Source: a virus. From it: DNA of 36,593 nt. The translations under genes were made by a program, and so were the position numbers. Below the pieces are notes generated by a model, which was not told where the DNA came from, searched no databases, and saw nothing but the letters and a program-made list of their open reading frames with translations. The stretch spans positions 1 to 36,593 of the IMG/VR virus record IMGVR_UViG_3300025889_000380. The stretch is one strand, 5' to 3'. Below, one piece after another: positions 7,648 to 13,444 of this stretch. How positions within the stretch are numbered: the stretch's first letter is position 1; each line of letters starts with the position of its first letter.

Positions 7648-8099
7648 AAAACTGGGATGAACTCTTTGGCAACCTACCAGACACTGAAAAGGATAAGGTT
7701 GCCCTTCTTCGGGTAATGGAATGTGCAAATGGTTGCATTCAATATGCATTCAGAGATGAGAGATCATATGCACTTTCTCTTGATGAAACAAGAAAGGCTA
7801 TGAAGTTTAGTATGTCTTGTATGAAAACAATGACTATTCCTCTTAAGGAAGAAACCATTACTTTCGCACCTGAGACTGAAAAACTTTGTAAAGAAGTTAG
7901 AGAACTCTACATTAGTGGATTCAAGAATGGGAATGAAGAGGATTATAAGGAATTTATGAAAGCTTCCCGTGCTAATGTAAATGCTGTTGGTAAAGACAGA
8001 CTTCTACAGGCAAAAGAAATACTGGCACAGAACATCACTGATATTCCACCTCAGGCATTAGACTGGGGTATACACTATTTGACGCAGTTTTTGGAATGA
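7644..8099 (+). CDS. hypothetical protein between gp45 and gp44 (151 aa)
   Basis: A mainly helical, soluble 151-aa protein (MKNWDELFGNLPDTEKDK) is joined to gp45 by an ATGA overlap and to the next gene by another. It has no motif I recognise; Cys-Met pairs (MSCMKTM) and a C-terminal helix ending HYLTQFLE are visible. I considered clamp-loader subunit gp62 because of position, but the gp62-like sequence is found at 11346. Tight coupling suggests a role in the replisome or its regulation. Confidence 0.65.
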   Translation: MKNWDELFGNLPDTEKDKVALLRVMECANGCIQYAFRDERSYALSLDETRKAMKFSMSCMKTMTIPLKEETITFAPETEKLCKEVRELYISGFKNGNEEDYKEFMKASRANVNAVGKDRLLQAKEILAQNITDIPPQALDWGIHYLTQFLE

Positions 8100-8608
8100 A
8101 CATCTTTGTGACTTCTCCCTGGCCTGCTGAGAGCGCCATCTGCCTTCCAGACAAGCATGTTGTTAAGATGCCTCTAGAGTGCTGTCAGATGCTCTCTATC
8201 GTTGCCTCTGACAAGTGGGGACACGGGTACGGAACCCTCCCCAAGGCGGATGGAACCCCCTACAAGACCGAGAAAGGAGCATTCCGCAATCACCCCTGCA
8301 CCAAGTGGGCACTGGAGAGTATCCATAATGCTTACTGGTTAATCAAGTGGGGACTGAACTTGTCTGATGAATACTGCCTGCGGTATAATAAAACTCATTC
8401 CTGTTACAAAACTCTTGTGGATGCATACTATTTGTTTCCCAAGGGTAAGATTACAGAGGTGACTCCATTTGCTCGTGCTATGCCTGAGGAATGGAAGTTT
8501 GACGACACTATTGATACATTTGAAGCATACAAACGATACATCGCATCCAAACCTTGGGTGAAGGACAACTACCTCCGTATGCCCGAAAGACGCCCAGAGT
8601 GGATTTGA
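8096..8608 (+). CDS. conserved phage protein of unknown function (DKHVVKM family)
   Basis: This 170-aa protein has the N-terminal pattern NIFVTSPWPAESA followed by DKHVVKMPLECCQMLS, which I recall from several phage and bacterial proteins annotated only as hypothetical. Conserved-looking His, Cys and Trp residues (HPCTKWALES, NAYWLIKWG) could form an active or metal site. It starts in an ATGA overlap with the preceding gene. Its codons are more G/C-rich at third positions than those of the flanking genes. It ends 2 bases before an inverted repeat that begins an HNH endonuclease cassette. No function can be stated. Confidence 0.6.
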   Translation: MNIFVTSPWPAESAICLPDKHVVKMPLECCQMLSIVASDKWGHGYGTLPKADGTPYKTEKGAFRNHPCTKWALESIHNAYWLIKWGLNLSDEYCLRYNKTHSCYKTLVDAYYLFPKGKITEVTPFARAMPEEWKFDDTIDTFEAYKRYIASKPWVKDNYLRMPERRPEWI

Positions 8609-8609
8609 T

Positions 8610-8644
8610 TATAACCAAACGACATTTCGTGTAGTTTGGTTATA
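8610..8644 (+). repeat. 11-bp inverted repeat overlapping a late promoter, before HNH endonuclease
   Basis: TATAACCAAAC (8610-8620) and GTTTGGTTATA (8634-8644) are perfect complements with a 13-nt loop. The right arm merges with the late box at 8641-8648. The hairpin begins 2 bases after the upstream stop codon. The endonuclease ATG is 26 bases downstream, so the hairpin would not hide it directly. Confidence 0.8.
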
Positions 8645-8648
8645 AATA
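8641..8648 (+). promoter_or_regulatory. late promoter box TATAAATA
   Basis: TATAAATA lies 22 bases before the HNH start at 8670, overlapping the right arm of the inverted repeat. Transcripts starting here would lack the hairpin. Confidence 0.65.
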
Positions 8649-8669
8649 ATATTATTTACAACTCTTCTA

Positions 8670-9119
8670 ATGGAACTTGACGGAATTATCTACAAACAAT
8701 CAAAAACTTATCCAGACATTTATGTTAGTGCTTGTGGTAAAATTCTAAATGTGAAACCTATTGGAAGAGTTGATAAACGAGATGGGTATGTTGTAGTTCG
8801 TGAAAAACGACTACATCAACTTGTGGTAGAATGTTGGGGGGAACCAAGACCAAAAGGTAGAGATTGGTGTATAGACCATATTGATGAAAACAAAACCAAC
8901 AACAAAGTAGAAAACTTAAGATGGTTACCTCGTTCAGAAAACACAAGAAGGTCTCAAGTGGGAAGAGTAAATCCAAAAAAAGCAGTAGTTCAAATGGAGG
9001 ATAAAGTAAAAGAAGAAATCACCAACCTTTCTCATCAAGGTTTGTCTCAAAGACAAATTGCTGATATTATGGGAAAAAGTCAAAGAAGTATTTGGAATGT
9101 ATTGAATGGAGTTTATTAA
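8670..9119 (+). CDS. free-standing HNH homing endonuclease
   Basis: This 149-aa protein has a NUMOD4/HNH layout. The N-terminal strand segment (DIYVSACGKILNVK) leads to the HNH core CIDHIDENKTNNKVENLRWL, which holds the conserved His-Asp and two Asn, then an Arg-rich stretch. The C-terminus (HQGLSQRQIADIMGKSQRSI) is a helix-turn-helix of the kind used for DNA recognition. It is inserted exactly before gp44: its TAA at 9117-9119 shares the A with the gp44 ATG. Expression is probably late from the box at 8641. The likely target is the gp44 region of related phages lacking the insert; that is inference. Confidence 0.85.
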   Translation: MELDGIIYKQSKTYPDIYVSACGKILNVKPIGRVDKRDGYVVVREKRLHQLVVECWGEPRPKGRDWCIDHIDENKTNNKVENLRWLPRSENTRRSQVGRVNPKKAVVQMEDKVKEEITNLSHQGLSQRQIADIMGKSQRSIWNVLNGVY

Positions 9120-10063
9120 TGAGTGACAATTTTTTGTGGGTGGAAAAGTGGAGACCAAAAAAGGTGGAAGATTGTATCCTTCCAGAGGATACTAAAAAAA
9201 CTTTTTTGGACTTTATCAAAAAAGGCGAAATTCCTAATCTTCTTCTTTCAGGTCCTCCTGGTATTGGTAAAACTACGATTGCGAAAGCACTATGCGAACA
9301 GTTAGGAGCAGATTACTATGTCATCAACGGATCCGACGAAGGGCGTTTCTTGGATACTGTCAGGAACCAAGCAAAGAACTTTGCTTCGACCGTATCACTT
9401 CAAGGAAATGGTAGGCACAAAGTCATTATTGTGGATGAGAGTGACAACACAACCACAGATGTACAACTCCTACTACGGGCGAATATTGAGGCATTTTATA
9501 ACAACTGCCGATTCATCTTCACCTGCAACTACAAGAACAAGATTATTGAACCTCTCCATTCCCGATGTGCCGTCATTGACTTCACTATCAAAGGGAAGCA
9601 AAGAGTTCAACTTGCAGGAAGTTTCTTTCAACGACTTCAATCAATCTTGGATCAAGAAAAGATTGAGTATGATCAAAAAGTCGTTGCGGAGTTGGTATCA
9701 AAACATTTCCCTGATTTCCGAAGAGTTCTGAATGAGATTCAGAGGTACTCTACTGGGGGCAAAATTGATTCTGGTATTCTTGCATCCTTCTCTGATATTT
9801 CTGTAAATGAACTCATTAAAAATCTTAGGGATAAAAACTTTCCTGAAGTCCGAAAGTGGGTGGTCTCCAACTTGGACAACGATGCTAGCAGTCTTCTTCG
9901 CAGGATTTATGACGCCTGTTATGATTGCCTTTCACCCCAATCTATCCCTGCTGCCGTTCTTGTTATTGCTAAGTATCAATACCAATGTGCGTTCGTGGCT
10001 GACCAAGAAATAAATCTTCTGGCAGCATTAACTGAAATTATGGTAGAATGTGAATTCCGTTGA
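9119..10063 (+). CDS. gp44: gp44 clamp loader large subunit
   Basis: This 314-aa AAA+ protein has Walker A GPPGIGKT (45-52), Walker B VIIVDESD (102-109) and the clamp-loader arginine-finger motif SRC (148-150). Four copies with one gp62 load the gp45 clamp onto primer-template in T4. The length matches T4 gp44 (319 aa). The start is the ATG at 9119, giving MSDNFLWVEKWRPKKVEDCI, the usual clamp-loader opening; a start at 9092 would add residues that belong to the HNH frame. In T4 gene 62 follows 44 directly; here three genes (Sm-like, membrane protein, Dam) lie between. Confidence 0.93.
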   Translation: MSDNFLWVEKWRPKKVEDCILPEDTKKTFLDFIKKGEIPNLLLSGPPGIGKTTIAKALCEQLGADYYVINGSDEGRFLDTVRNQAKNFASTVSLQGNGRHKVIIVDESDNTTTDVQLLLRANIEAFYNNCRFIFTCNYKNKIIEPLHSRCAVIDFTIKGKQRVQLAGSFFQRLQSILDQEKIEYDQKVVAELVSKHFPDFRRVLNEIQRYSTGGKIDSGILASFSDISVNELIKNLRDKNFPEVRKWVVSNLDNDASSLLRRIYDACYDCLSPQSIPAAVLVIAKYQYQCAFVADQEINLLAALTEIMVECEFR

Positions 10064-10074
10064 GGTAAATTAAA

Positions 10075-10362
10075 ATGAATGTAAAACTTATTCGTATGTG
10101 GTCTGGTGAAGATGTAATCGCAGATCTTGTTGGAGATCTTGTTGATAATATTGTCATTCGTAATCCTATTGTTGCTGTTCCTGCTGGACAAGGACAAATG
10201 GGATTTGCTCCTTGGTCCCCTCTCCTGAAAGAGAAGAATATTGATCTTGAAGTTTCTAAGAAATACGTTGTTTATATTGCTGAAGCACAGGAACAAATTG
10301 TTGAACAGTATGAGCAAATGTTTTCGATAATTCAAAAACCTTCTAAAAAGTTGGTTCTGTGA
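10075..10362 (+). CDS. Sm-like (Lsm/Hfq-fold) small protein, copy 1
   Basis: This 95-aa protein reads as a series of short beta strands: VKLIRMWSGEDVIADLV, NIVIRNPIVAV, then FAPWSPLL, then KYVVYIAEAQEQIVEQYEQMF. The first two strands around a GE/D turn match the Sm1-type pattern. It is clearly related to the protein at 13190 (shared Pro-Trp, IAE and final YE helix). I recall that a crystal structure of an Sm-like protein of putative cyanophage origin has been reported, which supports the assignment. Sm-fold rings bind RNA, so a role in phage RNA regulation is possible. It follows gp44 by 11 bases in the clamp-loader operon. Confidence 0.55.
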   Translation: MNVKLIRMWSGEDVIADLVGDLVDNIVIRNPIVAVPAGQGQMGFAPWSPLLKEKNIDLEVSKKYVVYIAEAQEQIVEQYEQMFSIIQKPSKKLVL

Positions 10363-10364
10363 TT

Positions 10365-10532
10365 ATGAAAAAGAAACAACTACATCAAGTAAAGTCTAGA
10401 TGGTATTATGTCTTTTGGGGTGTAATTGCAGTTGCTGTAGTCAGCGGACAAATCTATGTTGGTGCTGGTTACAGAGAAATGGCAGATGCAACTAGGTCTG
10501 CTGAAATTTCTGTGAGGTGTATTGCAAAATGA
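10365..10532 (+). CDS. small single-pass membrane protein (55 aa)
   Basis: This 55-aa ORF starts 2 bases after the Sm-like gene and ends in an ATGA overlap with dam. After a basic N-terminus (MKKKQLHQVKSRW) it has one hydrophobic stretch (YYVFWGVIAVAVVSGQIYVG, about residues 14-33), then a short polar tail. The positive-inside rule predicts an inner-membrane protein with its N-terminus in the cytoplasm. Its tight coupling on both sides argues that it is real. A membrane protein inside a clamp-loader operon is unusual; the function is unknown. Confidence 0.6.
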   Translation: MKKKQLHQVKSRWYYVFWGVIAVAVVSGQIYVGAGYREMADATRSAEISVRCIAK

Positions 10533-11377
10533 AATCTCTTAAAACACCTTTGAGGTATCCTGGTGGTAAGTCCCGTGCCTGTGAAAAAATGGGACCTTAT
10601 TTTCCAGACCTTCGCAACTATGATGAGTTTCGTGAACCCTTTCTTGGAGGAGGAAGTGTTGCGATTTATATCACAAAGAAGTATCCCAACCTAGATATTT
10701 GGGTGAATGACCTTTATGAACCTCTGGTAAACTTCTGGCAGCAACTCCAGATGTTTGGAACTGATCTTAAAGATAAACTTATAGATCTTAAGACGACAAA
10801 CAATAATCCAGTCCTGGCAAAAGAACTTTTTCTTAAAGCAAAGGAGCAAGTCAATGACAAAGATTTGCCTAGCATTGATCGTGCTGTGGCTTTCTATGTT
10901 GTCAATAAGTGTAGTTTCAGTGGTCTCACAGAGAGTTCATCATTTTCACAACAGGCGTCCGTTTCCAACTTTTCAATGCGAGGGATCGAAAAGTTGCCTG
11001 AGTATTCTACGCTAATCTCAAAATGGCGTATAACTAATTACTCCTACGATTATCTGATGGATGGAAACAAGGGTGCTTTTATGTATCTCGATCCTCCTTA
11101 TGATATTAAGGATAATCTCTATGGGAACAAAGGATCAATGCACAAAGGATTTGATCACGATAAGTTTGCTGCTGATTGTGATTCTTGTAGTATGGACCAA
11201 CTCATTAGTTACAACTCAGATCAACTAGTAAAGGATAGATTCAAAAATTGGAACACTGGTGAGTTTGATTTGACTTATACTATGCGTTCAGTTGGTGAAT
11301 ATATGCGAGAGCAAAAAGAAAGGAAAGAATTGTTGCTATTTAATTATGGAACTGAAGGACTGGCTCAACTCAATTAA
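10529..11377 (+). CDS. dam: DNA adenine methyltransferase (Dam type)
   Basis: This 282-aa protein has the Dam/DpnM class motifs in order: PLRYPGGKSRA near the N-terminus, the S-adenosylmethionine motif FREPFLGGGSVA, WVNDLYEPLV, and catalytic DPPY in FMYLDPPYD. The class methylates N6 of adenine, usually in GATC. In a phage it may protect against host restriction or mark phage DNA. The start is ATG 10529 in an ATGA overlap with the membrane protein. The end overlaps the gp62 start by 32 bases. Its place between gp44 and gp62 suggests it is made together with the replisome. Confidence 0.9.
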   Translation: MKSLKTPLRYPGGKSRACEKMGPYFPDLRNYDEFREPFLGGGSVAIYITKKYPNLDIWVNDLYEPLVNFWQQLQMFGTDLKDKLIDLKTTNNNPVLAKELFLKAKEQVNDKDLPSIDRAVAFYVVNKCSFSGLTESSSFSQQASVSNFSMRGIEKLPEYSTLISKWRITNYSYDYLMDGNKGAFMYLDPPYDIKDNLYGNKGSMHKGFDHDKFAADCDSCSMDQLISYNSDQLVKDRFKNWNTGEFDLTYTMRSVGEYMREQKERKELLLFNYGTEGLAQLN

Positions 11378-11714
11378 TTTTACAAAAGAAGATCTGTCAG
11401 AAGATATTAGTTCATATCCTCCATTCATTATCAATCGTTGTCTATCTGGTCATATTGATTGTGTGTTATTTGCAAATGAAATGAATATGAATGCACATCT
11501 TCCTAAAGATATGCAATATTCTTTTTATCTAAATACTCTTAGGAAACGGAAGAGATTTTCTCCCTGGCTCCGTAAGGATAAGGTCACAGACTTAGAATGT
11601 GTTAAATCATACTATGGATATAGTAATGAGAAAGCATCTCAAGCACTGAAAATCCTGACAAAAGAACAACTAACTTTCATCAAACAACGACTTGATATTG
11701 GAGGAAAAAAATGA
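11346..11714 (+). CDS. gp62: gp62 clamp loader small subunit
   Basis: The chosen start (MELKDWLNSINFTKEDL) overlaps the end of dam by 32 bases and gives 122 aa, shorter than T4 gp62 (187 aa) as I recall for cyanophage forms. The central pattern PFIINRCLSGHIDCVLFANEMN is characteristic of gp62, followed by basic RKRKRFSPW and two helices. It completes the gp44-gp62 clamp loader. An earlier in-frame start at 11292 would extend much further into dam. The stop overlaps regA in an ATGA junction, which matches the T4 order 62-regA. Confidence 0.85.
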   Translation: MELKDWLNSINFTKEDLSEDISSYPPFIINRCLSGHIDCVLFANEMNMNAHLPKDMQYSFYLNTLRKRKRFSPWLRKDKVTDLECVKSYYGYSNEKASQALKILTKEQLTFIKQRLDIGGKK

Positions 11715-12148
11715 CTACTACGGTAGAACCTACTGTTGAATGGTCTCAAGACCAAATGGTAGAGATAATTCTTAATGAACCTGATGACTTTTTGAAAGTC
11801 CGTGAGACTTTAACCCGTATTGGAGTTGCATCTAGGAAAGAAAAAAAACTTTATCAATCTTGCCACATTCTACATAAGCAGGGTAGATACTATATTGTTC
11901 ACTTTAAGGAATTGTTTGCTCTTGATGGCAAACACGCCAATCTGACAGTGAATGATGTTCAGCGTCGTAACCGTATTGTTCGCCTTCTTGCCGACTGGGG
12001 ATTGATTACAGTCGTTAAGGAAGATGCTGTAATTGATATTGCTCCTCTCAATCAAATCAAAGTTCTTGCTTATAAAGATAAGGAAGGTTGGATTCTTGAG
12101 CAAAAATATAATATTGGAAAAAAAGTAAAAACGCAAGAAGCAGAATAA
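11711..12148 (+). CDS. regA: RegA translational repressor
   Basis: This 145-aa protein has the RegA hallmarks: an N-terminal VEIILNEPDDFLKVRETLTRIGV segment, SCHILHKQGRYYIVHFKELF, and NVQRRNRIVRLLADWGLI-like sequence (here VNDVQRRNRIVRLLADWGL). T4 RegA binds start regions of many early mRNAs, including 44 and 45, and represses them. The gene follows gp62 by an ATGA overlap, as in T4. A terminator lies about 50 bases after its stop, so it closes the clamp/clamp-loader operon. Confidence 0.93.
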   Translation: MTTTVEPTVEWSQDQMVEIILNEPDDFLKVRETLTRIGVASRKEKKLYQSCHILHKQGRYYIVHFKELFALDGKHANLTVNDVQRRNRIVRLLADWGLITVVKEDAVIDIAPLNQIKVLAYKDKEGWILEQKYNIGKKVKTQEAE

Positions 12149-12196
12149 ATAATTCTGTGCCATTCGTGCGGCACTCTACAAAAGTCGGAACACCCG

Positions 12197-12222
12197 AAGG
12201 ATCTGCTTGACAGATCCTTTTT
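12197..12222 (+). terminator. rho-independent terminator after regA
   Basis: The 9-bp stem AAGGATCTG / CAGATCCTT with a 5-nt loop is followed by a T-run. Its loop and right arm also contain the -35 of the promoter at 12207. Confidence 0.8.
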
Positions 12223-12235
12223 TATGCTATATTAT
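12207..12235 (+). promoter_or_regulatory. sigma-70-type promoter nested in terminator (TTGACA-17-TATTAT)
   Basis: TTGACA (12207-12212) sits in the loop and right arm of the regA terminator. TATTAT (12230-12235) follows after 17 bases. The next downstream items are a short zinc-knuckle ORF and hsp20. Confidence 0.55.
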
Positions 12236-12420
12236 ATCTAAATAAATTTGTTCTCCATGAAAAGAACTTAACTGCTTCATTTCTAATTATAAATCAGTTT
12301 CTCTAATTGAGGAATTGTTTTGCCCACATTGTGGTAAAGATATTGCACCATTTGTGCGAAATAAAATTGGCGATGGAACTTTACTTCCATTCTTTGATGA
12401 GTAAAACCGAATAAAAAGGA
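12236..12420. other. gene-poor stretch before hsp20
   Basis: Between regA and hsp20 lie about 370 bases. Apart from the terminator/promoter at 12197-12235, the terminator at 12421 and the possible short ORF at 12315, I see nothing that I can name here. The segment is AT-rich with several stops in all forward frames. Confidence 0.5.
12315..12404 (+). CDS. possible tiny zinc-knuckle ORF (29 aa)
   Basis: An open frame reads LFCPHCGKDIAPFVRNKI and ends with FFDE and TAA. The CPHCG knuckle is a typical half of a zinc ribbon, but no second CxxC follows. The only conventional start is TTG at 12315; the purine-rich GAGGAA before it is very close. Non-standard starts further upstream (ATT 12306) would add IEE. 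It may be a very small protein, or a remnant of a longer zinc-ribbon gene. Confidence 0.3.
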   Translation: MFCPHCGKDIAPFVRNKIGDGTLLPFFDE

Positions 12421-12447
12421 GCGGGTCTCACCACCCGCTTTTTTTTA
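12421..12447 (+). terminator. rho-independent terminator
   Basis: The stem GCGGGT / ACCCGC with a 6-nt loop is followed by a run of eight T. It lies before the hsp20 gene. Confidence 0.85.
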
Positions 12448-12456
12448 TCTTTCTTG

Positions 12457-12462
12457 TATAAT
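12457..12462 (+). promoter_or_regulatory. possible -10 box TATAAT before hsp20
   Basis: TATAAT follows the terminator T-run and lies 60 bases before the preferred hsp20 start. No -35 hexamer is present at the usual distance. Confidence 0.35.
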
Positions 12463-12522
12463 TATTAATGGATGCCGAAAGGGTCCACAAAACACAAACT
12501 CGCTTTTAAAGGAGCTACTATA

Positions 12523-12960
12523 ATGACTAACCTTGCACGTTATACTGCTGCGGATCTTCCTGGATTGATGAGAAGAATCAATGAATATAGTATTGGAATG
12601 GATGAATATTTTGATCGTATTTTTAGTCAATTTCAGGAAACTAATCCAAACTATCCACCATACAATCTTATTGAGGTAAATAATGTAGAGTCGCATTTGG
12701 AAATTGCACTCGCAGGATTTAAGAAAGGAGAGGTTAATGTTTTCACGGAGTATGGAAAACTTTTTGTCGAAGGACAAAAACAAGACACTGAGACTGAGCG
12801 GACGTTTATCCACAAGGGAGTGGCTAGCAGAAGTTTTAAACGAGCGTGGACTTTATCCGACGACACAGAAGTATCAAAGGTCACCTTTGAAGACGGACTT
12901 CTTAGAATAGAACTAAAAAAGATCGTGCCAGACCATCACGCCCGTAAAGATTATCTTTAA
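12523..12960 (+). CDS. hsp20: Hsp20 / alpha-crystallin small heat-shock protein
   Basis: The 145-aa product has an N-terminal arm with amphipathic helices (LMRRINEYSIGMDEYFDRIF) and an alpha-crystallin domain: YNLIEVNNVESHLEIALAGF, then VFTEYGKLFVEGQK, then FIHKGVASRSFKRAWTL, then VTFEDGLLRIELKK. Small heat-shock proteins hold unfolding proteins in soluble form; an hsp20 gene is part of the cyanomyovirus core. I prefer the ATG at 12523 because AAAGGAG stands 8 bases before it. The in-frame ATG at 12472 would add 17 residues (MPKGSTKHKLAF) without a clear ribosome site. The C-terminal IxI motif typical of bacterial forms is not evident. Confidence 0.88.
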   Translation: MTNLARYTAADLPGLMRRINEYSIGMDEYFDRIFSQFQETNPNYPPYNLIEVNNVESHLEIALAGFKKGEVNVFTEYGKLFVEGQKQDTETERTFIHKGVASRSFKRAWTLSDDTEVSKVTFEDGLLRIELKKIVPDHHARKDYL

Positions 12961-12973
12961 TCCAAAACAAAGT

Positions 12974-13093
12974 ATGAGAAAAACTTGTGAAGAGTGTGGA
13001 TTAGACCATAGAACTATGAATAAAAATCTAAAGGGGCAAAGAAACACTCATAAAGGATGGACTGGAAAGATAATACGAAGTTTGACTATATAG
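12974..13093 (+). CDS. possible small CxxC protein (39 aa)
   Basis: A 39-aa ORF begins MRKTCEECGLDHRTMNKN and continues with basic and polar residues to TAG at 13091. The CEECG knuckle plus a nearby His could bind zinc or be a fragment of an HNH or zinc-ribbon protein. No good ribosome site is visible. It sits between hsp20 and a terminator. It may be a real small gene or a decayed remnant. Confidence 0.35.
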   Translation: MRKTCEECGLDHRTMNKNLKGQRNTHKGWTGKIIRSLTI

Positions 13094-13117
13094 TAAGTAT
13101 CGTCGGCGCAATGCCAC

Positions 13118-13158
13118 GGGAGGTAACTGGCACAATCCAGTTGACACCTCCCTTTTTT
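13118..13158 (+). terminator. rho-independent terminator, long bulged hairpin
   Basis: GGGAGGT-AACTGG (13118-13130) pairs with CCAGTT and ACCTCCC (13137-13142 and 13146-13152), with a GAC bulge on the right side and a T-run after it. The right arm includes the -35 of the gp43 promoter. Confidence 0.85.
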
Positions 13159-13169
13159 ATTGTTAGAAT
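13141..13169 (+). promoter_or_regulatory. sigma-70-type promoter for the gp43 unit (TTGACA-17-TAGAAT)
   Basis: A perfect TTGACA (13141-13146) inside the terminator stem is followed after 17 bases by TAGAAT (13164-13169). The Sm-like gene and gp43 start 20 and 271 bases downstream. Confidence 0.7.
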
Positions 13170-13189
13170 AAAGTGTCTATAGGATTGCC

Positions 13190-13444
13190 ATGATTAAGTT
13201 ATTACTTCTTACAAATAATCAAATACTCATTTCAAACATTGAGGAAGTCGGAGTTGATATTGGTGAACCTGATTGTAAACTCATTAAACCATTTTTGGTG
13301 AACCAGTCAAATGAAACTCTATCTCCATGGTTGATTGATTTTTCTGGTCAGGATACTTTTATGATATCCTCAGATAAAATTATTACTATTGCCGAACCAT
13401 CCGAAAAACTCTTGAAAAAATATGAGGACTTGATTAAGGAATGA
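13190..13444 (+). CDS. Sm-like small protein, copy 2, coupled to gp43
   Basis: This 84-aa protein is a divergent relative of the product at 10075. It has the same strand order (IKLLLLTNNQILISNIEEV, then CKLIKPFLV), a Pro-Trp at the same place (LSPWLIDF), then KIITIAEPSEKLLKKYEDL, matching the IAE and final helix of copy 1. It is the first gene after a strong sigma-70-like promoter, and its stop overlaps the gp43 start (ATGA), so it is made with the polymerase. An Sm-like fold suggests RNA binding; a role in controlling phage mRNA is possible but unproven. Confidence 0.55.
   Translation: MIKLLLLTNNQILISNIEEVGVDIGEPDCKLIKPFLVNQSNETLSPWLIDFSGQDTFMISSDKIITIAEPSEKLLKKYEDLIKE

Noticed and set aside
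7644-8099. gp62 because it follows gp45
   Set aside because: The characteristic INRCLSGHIDCVLFANEMN-type segment is found in the gene at 11346.
8610-8644. Inverted repeat as a plain terminator
   Set aside because: The right arm is followed by AAATAAT, not by a T-run, and it merges with a late promoter box.
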